NCBI GenBank assembly: GCA_023078685.1
Contig: JALGAS010000001.1
Span: 7,874,001-7,938,000, forward strand
Origin: Neopestalotiopsis rosae
Taxonomy: Eukaryota; Ascomycota; Sordariomycetes; Amphisphaeriales; Sporocadaceae
Length of the DNA: 64,000 bases
Direction: 5' to 3'
Below are positions 23,344 through 35,334 of this stretch, one piece after another (position 1 is the first letter of the stretch; each line of letters begins with the position of its first letter). Below the pieces are notes generated by a model. The model had not been told where the DNA came from. It ran no database searches and worked only from the letters and a program-made list of their open reading frames with translations. The translations under genes were made by a program, and so were the position numbers.

Positions 23344-24991
23344 GTTGACGGACTCATGTTGGGATAGACCAGAGACGAAAGTTTTCTTTGCAATGTTGTC
23401 TTTGGGGAAAAAGGAAAAGACTTGACGTACACGTTTGTATTGCCGTTTGCTTTGGAGGGGATAGAGAGGGAATTGGATGCATGCATATGCCACCACCACC
23501 ACAACCACCCAATGCAGAGATCCTGCAGGGTCGCAGAAACTCAAGCGACATGAAGGATACGGGCGAAATTAGAGTGGTGTTATTTAAATCCAAAATTAAT
23601 CGTTTGTATATCGTCGATATCTCCTTCTTTCCCCGTGTCTGCCACGTCTTCCTTCTAGCGCTGTTTCTGTATGGGTATCATGCGCGCATGTATGCAACCT
23701 CTCTTACATCTTAATCACCATTGGCCCTTTACACCACATTCATTGCGAACTGCGTATCTTAATCTTCATCCTGCGACACCCGCTACATCTTTTTGATAGC
23801 AATTGAGAGATGTTCAGATTATCTGTTCCAACTTAAGGGCAGGGGAAGTAGAAGCTCACCTGGGATGCTCACAATGCTCACACATGTCCTCTGCGGCCGG
23901 ATGTTGCTGTTTGCAGTCACAACACTCCCAAAAGTGGGCATAGATGGACCTGTGTGCCGGTTGAGGAGTCATGGCTTTTCTTCTGATCTGATCTGTTCTG
24001 GGCGGTGTTTCCTCGGTCTCCTCGCTACCCTCTTCTTCAGAAAGTCGCGTGCTGCCTGAGAGCCGCGATGAAAAATGGAAGTTGAGGATATGAAGTCACG
24101 GATGGGTTGGAGTGACTAGCTTGCGGAGACCAGTGACGTTTTGTTCAGATATGGCCCCTTTCTGCTCAAAAATGCATCTTGTCGCTAAAGGAGCAGTGTA
24201 TCTTTTTATCTTTGATGAGTTTGCATATGTGCCGACGTATAACAAACGGGATTATATTGCATGTTAAATACGGAAAGGTCTGGTGAGATCGCAAACCAAG
24301 GCGAGAAGAGCGGAATGTGAGAGACCAACAAGGAAAAGGGTCGCGACAGGATCAACGCCTTGGAGAAGCCGACAAAGTTAAAGCTGGGTTTTAAGTCTTA
24401 TTCGTTTGGAGTCTAGTCCAAGTTCCCCCATGTCCTGGAGGTCCGCCCATGCAGACCTCAAAGAAGAGTTCAGTCTATCACGTCACATGTCTTTATAAGC
24501 CAAAACGACAGCTTGGGGACAAAATGCTATTTCGACTATTGTCCATGGTATACAATCCGTCAAACGCGTCTAACCCGGCTGAATGGGTTATGCAATCTTA
24601 CGTCAGCTATGCCCTGGACGATTCTTAAGGGTCAAACCACCCTGGTCATCCATCTTTTTAGTTGGAATCCTGCGCCTGCAGAGATAGTGTTGTTTTAGAT
24701 GTGAAAGTCACAAAAAAGAGGATAAATTTAGAACTTGGGCGATATCAAGTTCAAAAAGCCCTCTTTGCTGGATCTGCGCGTTCCCGTCACGTCGTAGGTA
24801 GCGTAAACGTGCTTAAGGTTATGTTTGTACGACGCACATCCGCGGAAACAGGGGGCGGTTTCCGAGGCTCCGTCACGAGGCTCAGCACACCACCATGCTC
24901 CCGTAGGGCTGGGTCATATGGTGCGCGCTTCTATAAATATGGGCGATCCTACCGGAGCCCTGTGCGAAGTGCAACGAGTATTTCTCTCGCT
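23344..24991. other. Convergent intergenic region, 1.65 kb
   Basis: Lies between the 3' ends of the MAPEG gene (plus) and the DUF1308 gene (minus). It contains a CCACCACCACAACCACC-like run near 23490 and a small inverted repeat, gaggtc (24438-24443) and gacctc (24454-24459). The 17-nt word at 24753-24769 matches 18281-18297. No gene supported. Confidence 0.5.
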
Positions 24992-26659
24992 CTAGCCGGC
25001 TGCGACGTTGGTTTCAGAATGGAACTTCTCGACGCCACATGTACAGCCGTTGGCTTCGCAATTGCCAATATGCTTCTTACGCCATCCTGCAGATTTGGGC
25101 ACGCCCAGAAGCGGCCTCGACGAAGAAAAGGCCCACATGGATGGCCAGACCTTGTCATCCAAAATGAGGCCTTCACGTTCTGAGAATTTCTCCAGGCCGT
25201 GTGCAAGTTGCTTTGTCGCAACGCCGTTGCAGGTTACCGTTGTGAGCTTCTTGGCCCATCCATTGGTAAATACTGATCGGCCAGGGTTGAGCTGATTCTC
25301 CAAGACAACCTTTGCTTGAGGCGGAAGGCCTTTGAGGTCGGATTCGATATTGACTACGCGAACGGGCAGCCTGAGCGAAGACGGAACAGTATGAACAGAC
25401 CACTTTTGCAGCTCCTCGAGAAGCTGCGCCGGTGTCTTGGACGAGTCTTCGCCCAAGATAATCTTGGCGCGGGCCCTCTCTCCGGGTGTGCCGATAGTAT
25501 CGACAATGTGCTTGTATGTCTCAATGGCCTCTCGGACGCAGACAAGTTCGTAACCCCCTATGATTGGGTAGACCTGCCGTTCCAAAAAGTTTTCCTTTTC
25601 CTCCTGTTCACAGTGAGCAAGTCTTTGGCGGTCGAACCAATCTTCAACGGCGACATTGGTATGCGAAAATTCTGACGTGAGTGCTACTATAACAGAGGTG
25701 TCGATATTGAGTACCTCGGAAAATGAAGTCCTGGGATCCGGATACATGAGATCCATGGTATCTTTGTTGAGCTCGGGTGGCGGCTTGATATTGTCCGCGC
25801 AAAAGACCTCCAAGCCAGGAATTTGGCGACACAGATCAATGATCTTGTCAACTTCGACGTTTTCTCCTAATTTAATCCTTGGTAGCACCAGATGGACGGC
25901 GGGTGGCTTTGTGCGGATCCTGTGATTTGTGGCAGCTCTGGCCAGTTCTTTGGCCGTCTTGAGGATTGGGATATCTAAATCGTCTTCAATGGTATAACCA
26001 GTGGGCGCGTCATCATCGCTGTCATCGCAGAATACGGCTTCCTTAGCCAGGTCGTACAATAGCCTTTTGTTGGTGATGGTAGATATTTTGACCCAGGTCT
26101 GGAGATGTTACTAATCAATACGGGCAATAATCAAGATCCGGATTCCAAGTGTACGTACATGGCCGTTATCAGTAATCAGGTCAATGAGACTGTGTCGATA
26201 TTTTGAGCCCATGTGGGTTCCTAAAGAAGCTATAATGCGCTGCCCTGGGGCCAGTAGAGGTTTGTCAAGTTTTTGCGTGCATACCCGATGTCTTATGTCG
26301 AATAGGTTGGAAGACCTCTTGGCGGCATCCCATAACCTGGATCAGTCGCTGAGAATCAGCATGCAGCCAGCCTAGAGCATCCTCTGGGGTTTGGATCCGA
26401 CTCACGTCTCGAAGAAGAGCAAGTTGCTACCGGAACGACCCTTTTTGGGTTGGCTATCATCGGCGGCTTCTTCGTCGCATCGTTTCTGCAAGAGATCAAT
26501 CTCGTTCTTTAGGTCGCCTCGCAAAGACGATAGCTTCCCGCCGACCTGTGGTATAGGTATTGTACCGAGAGTGTTGCTCTGAACTTGCGCTGCAAAGAGT
26601 TCAATTTCCTGGTAAAGTGCCAGCGCACGATCGAGATCTGCTGCCAGACTCATCTGCAT
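24992..26659 (-). CDS. DUF1308 (C7orf25/UPF0415-like) protein
   Basis: Three exons on the minus strand: 26406-26659, 26159-26336 and 24992-26098 (introns of 69 and 60 nt), 512 residues. The N-terminus is an amphipathic helix (SLAADLDRALALYQEIELFA). Exon 2 has the conserved-looking ITDNGHTWVKIST junction formed by splicing. The central part includes DTSVIVALTSEFSH and the region PRIKLGENVEVDKIIDL. The C-terminal half contains the PIN-like core recognised in DUF1308 proteins, with IFNIES-type elements (VVNIESDLKGLPPQAK) and VFTNGWAKKLTTVTCNG. The family is widespread in eukaryotes and its biochemical role is not settled; a nuclease-like fold has been suggested. Translation could begin at Met1 or Met3 (26653). 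The assignment rests on remembered family sequences. Confidence 0.8.
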
Positions 26660-27246
26660 ATATATGGTAGATCTGTGAAGTGATGATCAAGCAGAAAGGA
26701 AACGGCAGAGTGCCACTGTTCAAATTATCGTTAATGTTGAGTCACAAATACAACATGGATACAGCCAATGAATGTCAGCGTCAACGAGTGCCTAGATCAC
26801 ATGATGTCCTTCATTTTTAGCGTTGCCCGCTCCCACTGAAGAAGGTGCACTATAACTTAGGCATTTGGAGCCCCCAAATGAGCTGAAGGGAAGGTCCTAG
26901 GGACGGCACATTTACATAGTAGCATTATTTCTTGGTCCAAAACCCAACCACAAGTTGAGATCATGAATTGCACTTTTTGGCAGATTGAGCTTCAAACCAG
27001 CCCTACGACACTTGGCCATGTAATACTTCATGGCCGAACAAAGGAAGCAAGCTGACGGCATGATACATCAAGCTCCATGACCAGAGCACGGACCTCCTAG
27101 AGCTGGCATTGCGGCACGCAACATGTCCCATATTCGATGTTACGCCTTCTCTTGTCAAATGCTTCGTCCTCAAAACAAATAATCCGATCGGCAAGTCGGA
27201 GGATACGAAAATCAGAATACTGTGGTTTCCAGTCTGACCGTTCGTC
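26660..27246. other. Divergent intergenic region
   Basis: Separates the starts of the DUF1308 gene (minus) and the HET-domain gene (plus). It presumably holds both promoters. No clear TATA box, gene or repeat was seen. Confidence 0.5.
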
Positions 27247-29143
27247 ATGTTGTGTGCTCACTGCCAGAAATTGACGCTCGCGATTGGTTACGAGTACTAT
27301 GGCTACGGGCCACGCATTGAGGCATGCGTGGGGTGCGATCTTCTCAATGAAGTCATCAAATCATTGCCAAACTCAGTACAGTTGAGGCATGCTGAGAAAA
27401 GGCGACTCAATGGAGACCCTCAATCGTATTCTTGGCTGGAGATTATCAAAGACCGGCTTAAATCACATAACTCACGACCTGGCTTTTTGAATATCGATAA
27501 AACAATTAGCATCTTCGGTTGTCAAGGTAAGTCTCTTTCAACCTCTGCTTGACCCACGCCAAGATAATCCGGTCACCTATGGAGGCATATCAAATCCTTG
27601 GGATTTAGACGCGACAGTCAAGGATATACCGAAGGCCACATCGTCGCCAGAAGCGATGGGTCGTCTATTGCAATGGATTGACGATTGTGAGGAAAATCAT
27701 GACGAGTGTAAGCTCGATGGTGCACCGAAGCTACCTCATCGATACCTTGATCTTGGGAATGAAATCGGTGGCCCTGTCAAGCTGAGGGAGTCATTAGGCG
27801 AAGCTGGTCGCTATCTCGCGCTCAGTTATAGTTGGGGTAGTATTCCATCCATCAAAACGACCATGGATAATATCAAAGACCATCAGCAATGCATACCCCT
27901 GGATCACTTGTCACAGCTTTTTAAAGATCTTGCAATGATTGCGCAGACACTCGGTATTAGATATATGTGGATAGATGCACTTTGCATTATTCAAGGGGAT
28001 CGAGAAGACTGGGAGACACAATCTGTGCGCATGCTTGACGTCTACCGCAATGCTTACATCACGGTAGCGTCTGTCTCGACGACCACTCCAATTGATAGCT
28101 GTTTCTTCTCGACGGTTCAAATCACACAGGTTGGTCCACTTCGAGCATCAGCAATCTCCCACTTCCCCAGCAACATCGATGATGAGAGCAGTATGGCACA
28201 ATTTCCAATGCTCTCAAGGGCATGGACGTATCAAGAAAGATATATTTCTCAACGAGTGGTGTACTTTGGCTCTCAAGAGCTATTGCGGGATTGCTTTCGT
28301 CATCGTACGTGCTGTTGTGGAGTATTCAGCCACCAAGTCAATGAAGTTGATCGAAATCTTTTTCACCAAACCATTATCCGACCACGGACATCAGGCGACC
28401 TGTTGAAGTGGCAGCAAGAAACACTTTGGAGGGAAATGGTGATTCAGTATTCGCAACTGCATTTGACCGTACAGTCCGATAAACTGCCAGCGCTGGCTGG
28501 GTTGGCGGACATCTTTCAACGCGCCACTGGACACACATATGTGGCAGGAATGTGGAGAGAAACGCTTCTTATAGACCTGTGCTGGTCCCGCATGGACTCC
28601 AAATCCGAAGAAAGCACCTCAACCTTGCATGCTCCATCGTGGTCGTGGGCATCCATCAATGGCGGCATCGAGTACATTCGAACTTTCTATCACCATCGGG
28701 ACGTTGTGCCCAAGAGGATAAGAAACCTGGCAGCTGTTCTCGATATTACCTGCGAAGCTAGGATATCCGACAATGTGTTACAGCAAGCCAGGTTCGTCGA
28801 GCTAGAAGCTCGACTTATACCATCCGATCGAGTCATCTCCTTAAAACGCGAAAGGCCCCTGGGAGACGAATACTATGCACTAGAGTTGCTGGTAGGGAAC
28901 AATGAATTCGAGGGGTCTGTTGTATCAGATGCAAAAGTCGACCTGCTTCGAAGTGAACCAAAGTTCTTTCTCCATTTGGTCTCCGACAATAACCTCGTCT
29001 TTGGAATCGTGTTGGTGAAGGCGGGCGAATTTCACCATATTGAACATTTTTCAAGGATTGGGATGGTGACGCTTGATGGCGACGACGACCAATTGTGCTC
29101 TGAAATTTTGAAATTGGAGACTGAGAACATTCGAATAATCTGA
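27247..29143 (+). CDS. HET-domain protein (heterokaryon-incompatibility type)
   Basis: Two exons with a donor at 27527 (CAAG|gtaagt). Two acceptors keep frame: 27563 (37-nt intron, 619 residues) and 27608 (82-nt intron, 604 residues). The N-terminus has CAHC and CVGC pairs, possibly a small metal site. The HET domain starts near residue 165 and shows its hallmark blocks: RYLALSYSWG, then LGIRYMWIDALCIIQGDRED, then MLDVYRNAYITVAS. A typical RAWTYQERYIS block follows, and a WSWASINGGI element lies in the variable C-terminal half. HET proteins trigger programmed cell death after fusion of incompatible strains or on other recognition signals, with the HET region a distant TIR relative. The C-terminal 280 residues hold no recognised NACHT, ankyrin or WD repeats. 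No partner recognition gene is adjacent. Confidence 0.88.
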
Positions 29144-29905
29144 CATGGTTTTACACCGATAGAGATCATTCTGTCGGAACTCGTACCTTCATAAGACCCT
29201 ATGTTGATCTGTTCAGGAAAACTCGGAAACCCGCCAATCCTCTGACCCAACTGGAAAAGCAGCAGAGCGGGACGAGATATAACTCCCGGTCCCGAAGCTA
29301 ATATTAGTACATATCCCTCCGATTCGCATCCACAATGTGGATGTAATCGGCGGCCTCGTCTTCCTTCGCCACGTACCGGGTCCATAATAGAAAAAGTACC
29401 ACTTCTGATCAACTGACCTCACTTGTTCGCGCATGGACTCCCGTCGCGCCGGACGAGCCGGGCAGCTGTCACAACGCTCAAGACGTTGAAACTGGAGATT
29501 GAGCATCCCAAATCGGCCAAGTCGTGGAGAAAAAGCGGACACACTGAGCATTGGCATTCCTGGATACGAATCCTGCTTGTGCCCATAGCAGTTTAGTCGC
29601 CAACCTTGACATGGGCTGCACTGCATTAGCGGGAATACCCATAAAATCAGGCACCATAATTCATCTTCCCTTGTCGCTGTGCCTCGCTGGGCAAAGGTTT
29701 GTTGACGCGCGCGCACTCTCCACGCAAGTGAATCCTCCTATTCTTCTCCTCTCTTTTCTCTCATTTGGCTGGATTTTCAAGTCTCTTCAAATCACTAGTC
29801 ATTCTTTATTATTGTCACTCTTTTGAACAAATGGAAAGGAAATACTGAAGAGATACTTCCGGCGATGCCAGTCCTTACTCGCCGTGAAGACTACAGTACC
29901 TACTA
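29144..29905. other. Intergenic region, 0.76 kb
   Basis: Downstream of the HET gene and upstream of the Ecm33-like gene. A minus-strand frame of 167 codons here begins at a non-ATG codon and has no domain character. The right end has a C/T-rich leader (29740-29830). No gene supported. Confidence 0.5.
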
Positions 29906-31337
29906 ATGCTCCTGCGTGCTGTTGCCCTCGCTATCCACCTGGCAGGGCTAGCCTATGGTGAGTTACAAGCTCTTCTTTATTCGATACGAGATGCCTACGG
30001 AAACCACACCCGTTGGCTATTCTGAGCGCAGTAGCACTATTATTTCCTTCTTTGCTCCATCCTTACCCGAAAAAACAGCGCTCTTGTCTATGATTGTCTT
30101 ATACTCGATATACTAACCAGTGATGATCCATTGATTAGCCGAGTGTGGCAAGTCTATATTCTCCAATGATGGAAAAATTCAGTATCTAGACGGCTGTGCC
30201 GATAGCTCTTATGCTGCCAATGTTACCGTCCAACCCGGAGTAACGAGGTTGGATATAAGTAATATTACTGCTGTGGCAAACCTCGACTGCCGGGATAATA
30301 CGGAGCTCACATCGATTTCGGCATCGGAACTGCAGTCAGTCTACGGAAATGTCACCTTTTCCAACGTCTCGTCACTGTCTTACATTGACCTGCCGAAACT
30401 CGTCACGGTAGGCAACGTGGTACTCGAACATGTCAACAGCATCAACATACCCGAGCTGTACTCTGTCGAGAGCATGCGAATAGTCAACACCAGTGTACAA
30501 TACCTCACGCTCGTTTTGAAGGATATTCAGACCGGGACCGTCGAGATCTCAGACAATGATAAGTTGCAGCAACTCAACTTTCCCAGTCTTACCAGTGTTA
30601 TTGGTGGCTTGGTCCTGAACAAGAATGCGGGTTTGTACGATTTGTCGTCGAGCTTTCCGGACCTTGCAACGATCAATGGCAATGTAGAGATCGCTGGCAA
30701 TATCACAAGCTTGACCTTGCCTGCGTTGGCCGAGGTCAGAGGAACACTCATTGTTAATGGGTCCGTGTCGCTGCAGTCGGATTGCGATACGCTCAATACG
30801 ACTATGAGCGATGGAGTGCAACTATCAGGTGAATACGAATGCGTCGCCAGTGATGCTTGGGCGTACGAAGCCGATGTCACCACGGGCGGAGACGCAACAG
30901 GAACGGGCTCGACAGCATCCGGTACCGCGACATCGGATGCCTCGACAGGAGGATCATCGAGCGGGCTCTCATTTGCCGCAAGCGTCGGCATCTTGTTCGG
31001 AGCTCTGGCCATTGGCATTGCCGGGTTGATTGTCGCCTTAATCTTCCTGAGACGCAAGAAGCAGGAGAAGAAGAGACAGGAGCAAGCGGCCAGCAAGAGC
31101 CTGCAGGACGAGAAGCCCATCCTCAACTCACCAGATTCGTGGGGCGGCAAGGCGGAAATGTCGGGCGAGAGTGCCTTTAGCGAATTATCTGCGGAACCCG
31201 CCGCGCCCCCGGAGCTGCATGGCGACGAGATCTTCAAGGGAGACAAAGGCAGTATATATGAAATGGAGGGCAGCATCTACGAGATTCCTGGCATTTTCGA
31301 AATGCCAGCTGAAGAGGTAGCTCGGGGACCACTCTAG
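29906..31337 (+). CDS. Ecm33-like cell-surface protein with a transmembrane anchor and cytoplasmic tail
   Basis: Exons 29906-29957 and 30139-31337 (181-nt intron) give 416 residues. Residues 1-18 form a signal peptide (MLLRAVALAIHLAGLAYA). Residues 20-260 show repeated beta-helix-like units as in receptor-L/Ecm33 domains, with recurring LPKLVTVGNV, FPSLTSVIGGLVL, FPDLATINGNVEI and LPALAEVRGTLIV elements and many N-glycosylation sites. A Ser/Thr/Gly-rich linker follows. In place of a GPI signal there is a transmembrane helix (about 293-322) and a basic stop-transfer RRKKQEKKRQ. The 90-residue tail is acidic and contains the repeated units GSIYEM and GSIYEI (residues 388-401). Ecm33 relatives act in cell-wall organisation. 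The membrane span and tail suggest a sensor-like variant, which is inference. Confidence 0.8.
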
Positions 31338-31905
31338 CTCTAAACGAGAGAATTTCCTAGAATATACATCAAAGATAATTTATCATATTGCAAGTTCTTT
31401 CTATGATCCGAAACAAAGCTCTAAGATGATATGAAACAAAAATAAGACATACCTAGATTCCTGTACGGTTCTATGGACAAACATAGAGCTTGTTCTGAAC
31501 GGCGCAGCTGCCTCTGAGATATTGTTTGCGCTAATCCTGTTTGGTTATAGCTTGAACTGACGCAGGCAACCCTACTAGGCTTCCATAGCTAGCTCCATCA
31601 GTGATGCATTTCATTACTGAACGGTATCACTTTAAGTACTCTGGCAGTCCATAACAACAACAACAAAGGATGCAGCCAAAGTTATGAACTTTTTATTCTC
31701 TTCTCAAATCAGGCGTCTGTAATTGCACCCGGCCGCAGAAGAGTTTCTCTTTGAGCATCTTCTCAATTGAGCTGTATACTGTTTGGGCAATTGCGTCAAT
31801 CTGCTTTGTGGTTGCCCTGGAGTCCTAAACCAGCATTGAAGCGCTGTCTGTCCGTCCTTGTAGCCTCTTGCAGCGACTTCAAACCCGCTGCCAGGCTGAC
31901 CCAAC
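31338..31905. other. Intergenic region, 0.57 kb
   Basis: AT-rich 3' flank of the Ecm33-like gene followed by the ligase IV promoter. No gene, RNA or repeat recognised. Confidence 0.5.
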
Positions 31906-34900
31906 ATGAGTCAACGTCCACCAAGAGAGCGCGATGCCGGCGCCGTAGAGGAGGAAGTGCAACAATATACCTTTAGTGGCCATACCCTCGAGGAGCTTGA
32001 TGAGAAGTGAGATCCAAAACAAATGGGTACCCATCGACTGGAGCTGTGAAACTGACTGATATGGCGCAGCTATCCCAACAGGCCCAAGAATCACTCGCGA
32101 ACATTGAGATTTGCAGAGTTGTTCCAAAATTTGTTCAACCCCTTGAATGAGAACAAAAAGAAGCCATCGGGGCTGGCAGCTCGTCGTAAACAAAGAGGTG
32201 GGCGCGGTCCTTCGCAGCTATCACCGCAAGAACAGCGCCGTGTCATTATTGAAAGGTTCATGTCAAGATGGCGCTCCGAGGTTGGAAACGACTTTTATCC
32301 CGCCATGCGGCTGATCCTACCCAACCAAGATCGTGATCGGGGCGTATATGGCCTCAAAGAAAGTGCCATTGGCAAATTGCTGGTACGGACTCTGAAAATC
32401 GACAAATACTCCACGGATGGACAGAGCCTGCTCCAATGGAAACGGCCGGGACAGAAAGCAAGCTCAACTGCCGGCGACTTTGCGGGTCGCTGTTTGGAGG
32501 TGATTGCCAAGCGTCCCATGCGCTCGAGTCCCGGCGACATGCGTGTCGCCGAGGTCAACGCGATGCTGGACAAGTTATCCGCTGCTTCGGGTGAGGCCGA
32601 GCAATTGCCAATCATTGAAGAATTCTACCAGAAGATGAGTCCAGAAGAGCTTATGTGGCTCATCCGGATCATTTTGAAGGAGATGAAAGTTGGCGCGACG
32701 GAAAGGACATTCTTCGACATATGGCACCCCGACGCTGAAGCTCTTTTCAATGTGTCGTCCAGTCTTCGACGGGTCTGCTGGGAGCTGTATGATCGAGATG
32801 TGCGCCTCAATGACGATGACACGGGCGTCACCTTGATGCAGATTTTCCAGCCCCAATTGGCTCAGTACCAATATTTTGGCAGCTGGAAAAAGATGGTAGA
32901 GCAACTCACTAGAGACAAGGAAGATAACACAATCAGGGAGGGTGCCGAATTCTGGATCGAGGAAAAGCTGGACGGAGAACGCATGCAAATGCACATGATG
33001 GAAGACAAGAGCGTGCCTGGAGGCTTTCGCTTTGGTTGGTGGTCCCGCAAAGCCAAGGATTACGCCTATCTATATGGCACTGGATTGCGTGATCGCGAGT
33101 CAGCACTCACCCAACATCTCAAGAGTGCCTTTGCTTCTGGTGTTCGGAGTATTATTCTGGATGGCGAAATGGTCACATGGGACATGCAACTCGACAAAAT
33201 CATGGCCTTTGGAACTCTCAAGTCTGCAGCGAATGCAGGCAAGCGAAATCCATACGATGAGGTTGGGGCACGTTGTTTATATCGTGTCTTTGACATTGTC
33301 TATCTCAACGGCCAAGAGTTGACCAGGTATACCCTTCAAGACCGGCGTAACGCGCTCGAGAAGGCCGTCCCGGGTGTGCACAGAAGACTTGAGCTCCACG
33401 ATCATTTGGTATCCACATCAGCCGCCGACATTGAACCTCATTTACGTCAAGTCGTCGAGAATCGATCCGAGGGCCTGGTTATCAAGAATCCGCTCTCAGC
33501 CTATAGTCTAAATCAACGCAATGATGACTGGATCAAGGTAAAACCAGAGTATGTCAAGGAGTATGGCGAGGCCGTGGACGTGGTCATTATTGGTGCATAT
33601 TATGGCACCGGACATCGCGGCGGCGCCCACTCGAGCTTCTTGTGTGGACTTCGTGTCACCGAGGACGACATTGAACGCGGTGCAGACCCTGAAAAGTGCT
33701 TCAGCTTTTGTAGAGTCGGTGGTGGCTTCACCCTACAAGACTACCGGGAGATTGCAAACAGGACAGAGGGCAAGTGGATAGACTGGAACTCGAAACGGCC
33801 GCCGAGCAAATACATTGAGCTGGCCGGAGGTGACAAGCAATGGTGGAAACCAGACCAGTGGATCCGACCTAGTGATTCCGTGGTGATTGCGGTGAAGGCA
33901 GCGAGTTCTGTCCCCTCGGATCAGTATGCAAAACTGGTAAGCCCATAACCCACGAGCCCACATCTGCATAGTCGCCAGCTGACTCTTGATATGTAAATTT
34001 AGGTGACGTTAAGATTTCCGCGATTTCAAAAGCTCCGCGATGACCGCGATTGGGATACATCTCTCGACTGGCGAGAGTTTGAAGATCTCAAGACCAAGAT
34101 CGCAGTCCAACAAGAAGAGAAGGAAATGAAGTTTGAACGGCGAAGACGGAACATGAAGCGAGTCAAGAAGGAGATTGTCATCATGGGTCAAGAAGCGACT
34201 CCGGTCGAGTTTGGCGGTCCAAAGACCAAGCTCTTTGAAGGGCTCGAGTTTTGCGTCTTGACGGAATCGCTGCAGCCAAAGAAGAGCAAGACGCAGATTG
34301 AAGCCCTCATCAAAGAGAATGGCGGCAGGCTATCTCAGCGAGCGACACCAGATTCAGACATGATATTGATTGGCGACAAAAAGGTCCTCAAGGTGGCCAG
34401 CTTGATCAAGGCTGGACCCGTCGACATTATCAGCCCAAAGTGGATTCTGGATTGTGTGGCTCAGAGCGACGCCAGCGCCGGGTTCCTGCTGCCCTACGAG
34501 CCAAGACACTTGTTCCACGTCTCTGATATGATGAAGGAGCAAGCCCAAGAAAACCTGGACGAGTACGGCGATAGTTACGCCCGAGATATTGATGTCGCAG
34601 AGCTCAAGGCCCTTTTGAGGGATATGCCCAAGAATGAGATTTTTGATGAGCCCTTTCATTCGGGGGCATTCATTGACCAGCTGGAGGCGCATGGCCACGA
34701 CATAGGGAACCTCAAGGGTCACATGTTTCAGAGAGTCGTTGCTCACTTTGCCACGGCAGACAATGTGCTGGATATATCCGTTCTCAAGTATAAGAATTGG
34801 GTTCGATTCGGTGGAGGCAATATTGTCGACGATCTCGAGGATCGGTCCGTCACTCATGTCGTGGTAATTGCCAAAGAGGACGATCAGCATGCCGAGCGCG

Positions 34901-35031
34901 ACCTTTCCGCCGAGATTCGATCAATCATCAGCAAAAGAAGTCAGATTCCCAGATTGGTCACTCGAAAGTGGCTGGAGGACTGCTGGACTGAAGGAACCAT
35001 GTTGGATGAGGAAAGATACGTCCCACAATAG
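31906..35031 (+). CDS. lig4: DNA ligase IV
   Basis: ATP-dependent ligase that seals double-strand breaks in non-homologous end joining with XRCC4/Lif1-type partners in the nucleus. Exons 31906-32006, 32070-33936 and 34003-35031 (introns 63 and 66 nt) encode 998 residues. The first splice restores the family-type sequence YPNRPKNHSRTLRF. The adenylation motif EKLDGER places the catalytic lysine at about residue 333. Other nucleotidyltransferase motifs include RSIILDGEMVTWD, EGLVIKNP and DDWIKVKPEY. The OB-fold region has SVVIAVKAASS. Two C-terminal BRCT domains follow (about 730-815 and 880-998). The first contains the block ending PKWILDCV and the second ends at KWLEDCWTEG. The linker between them should bind XRCC4/Lif1. 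Length and domain order are normal, so the gene looks intact. Confidence 0.95.
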
Positions 35032-35334
35032 TGCTTTCTACCCTAATTGTATCACTTGTATAGACGCATACGCGGAAAGGAACCAACGAGGATGGATGGC
35101 CAAGGAGGCTCTTCATGATGTATATTGTTTGCCAAAAGGATTTTTTCCAGCTATGCTAAACCCAAAACCCGATATGGCCTGAACGCCTTTCTTTCAGTGA
35201 CCCCAAAAACAATGCAAAATAATAATGCAAGACTGACTGGATTCTGCTCATACTTGTCCAATCCATTCGTTCGGCGTAAACATCATGACGGACCAGGTTG
35301 CGTTTTCCAAATAACCTGCTAGACAGGTTTCTTC
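35032..35334. other. Short convergent 3' region
   Basis: Only 303 bases separate the stop codons of ligase IV (plus) and UPRT (minus), so the 3' UTRs are likely close or overlapping. No other feature seen. Confidence 0.5.

Noticed and set aside
29213..29716. Minus-strand frame of 167 codons downstream of the HET gene
   Set aside because: Starts at a non-ATG codon, shows no domain, and partly overlaps the HET 3' flank.
30527..31276. Minus-strand open frame of 249 codons
   Set aside because: Antisense of the Ecm33-like gene, which has a signal peptide, repeats and splice support.
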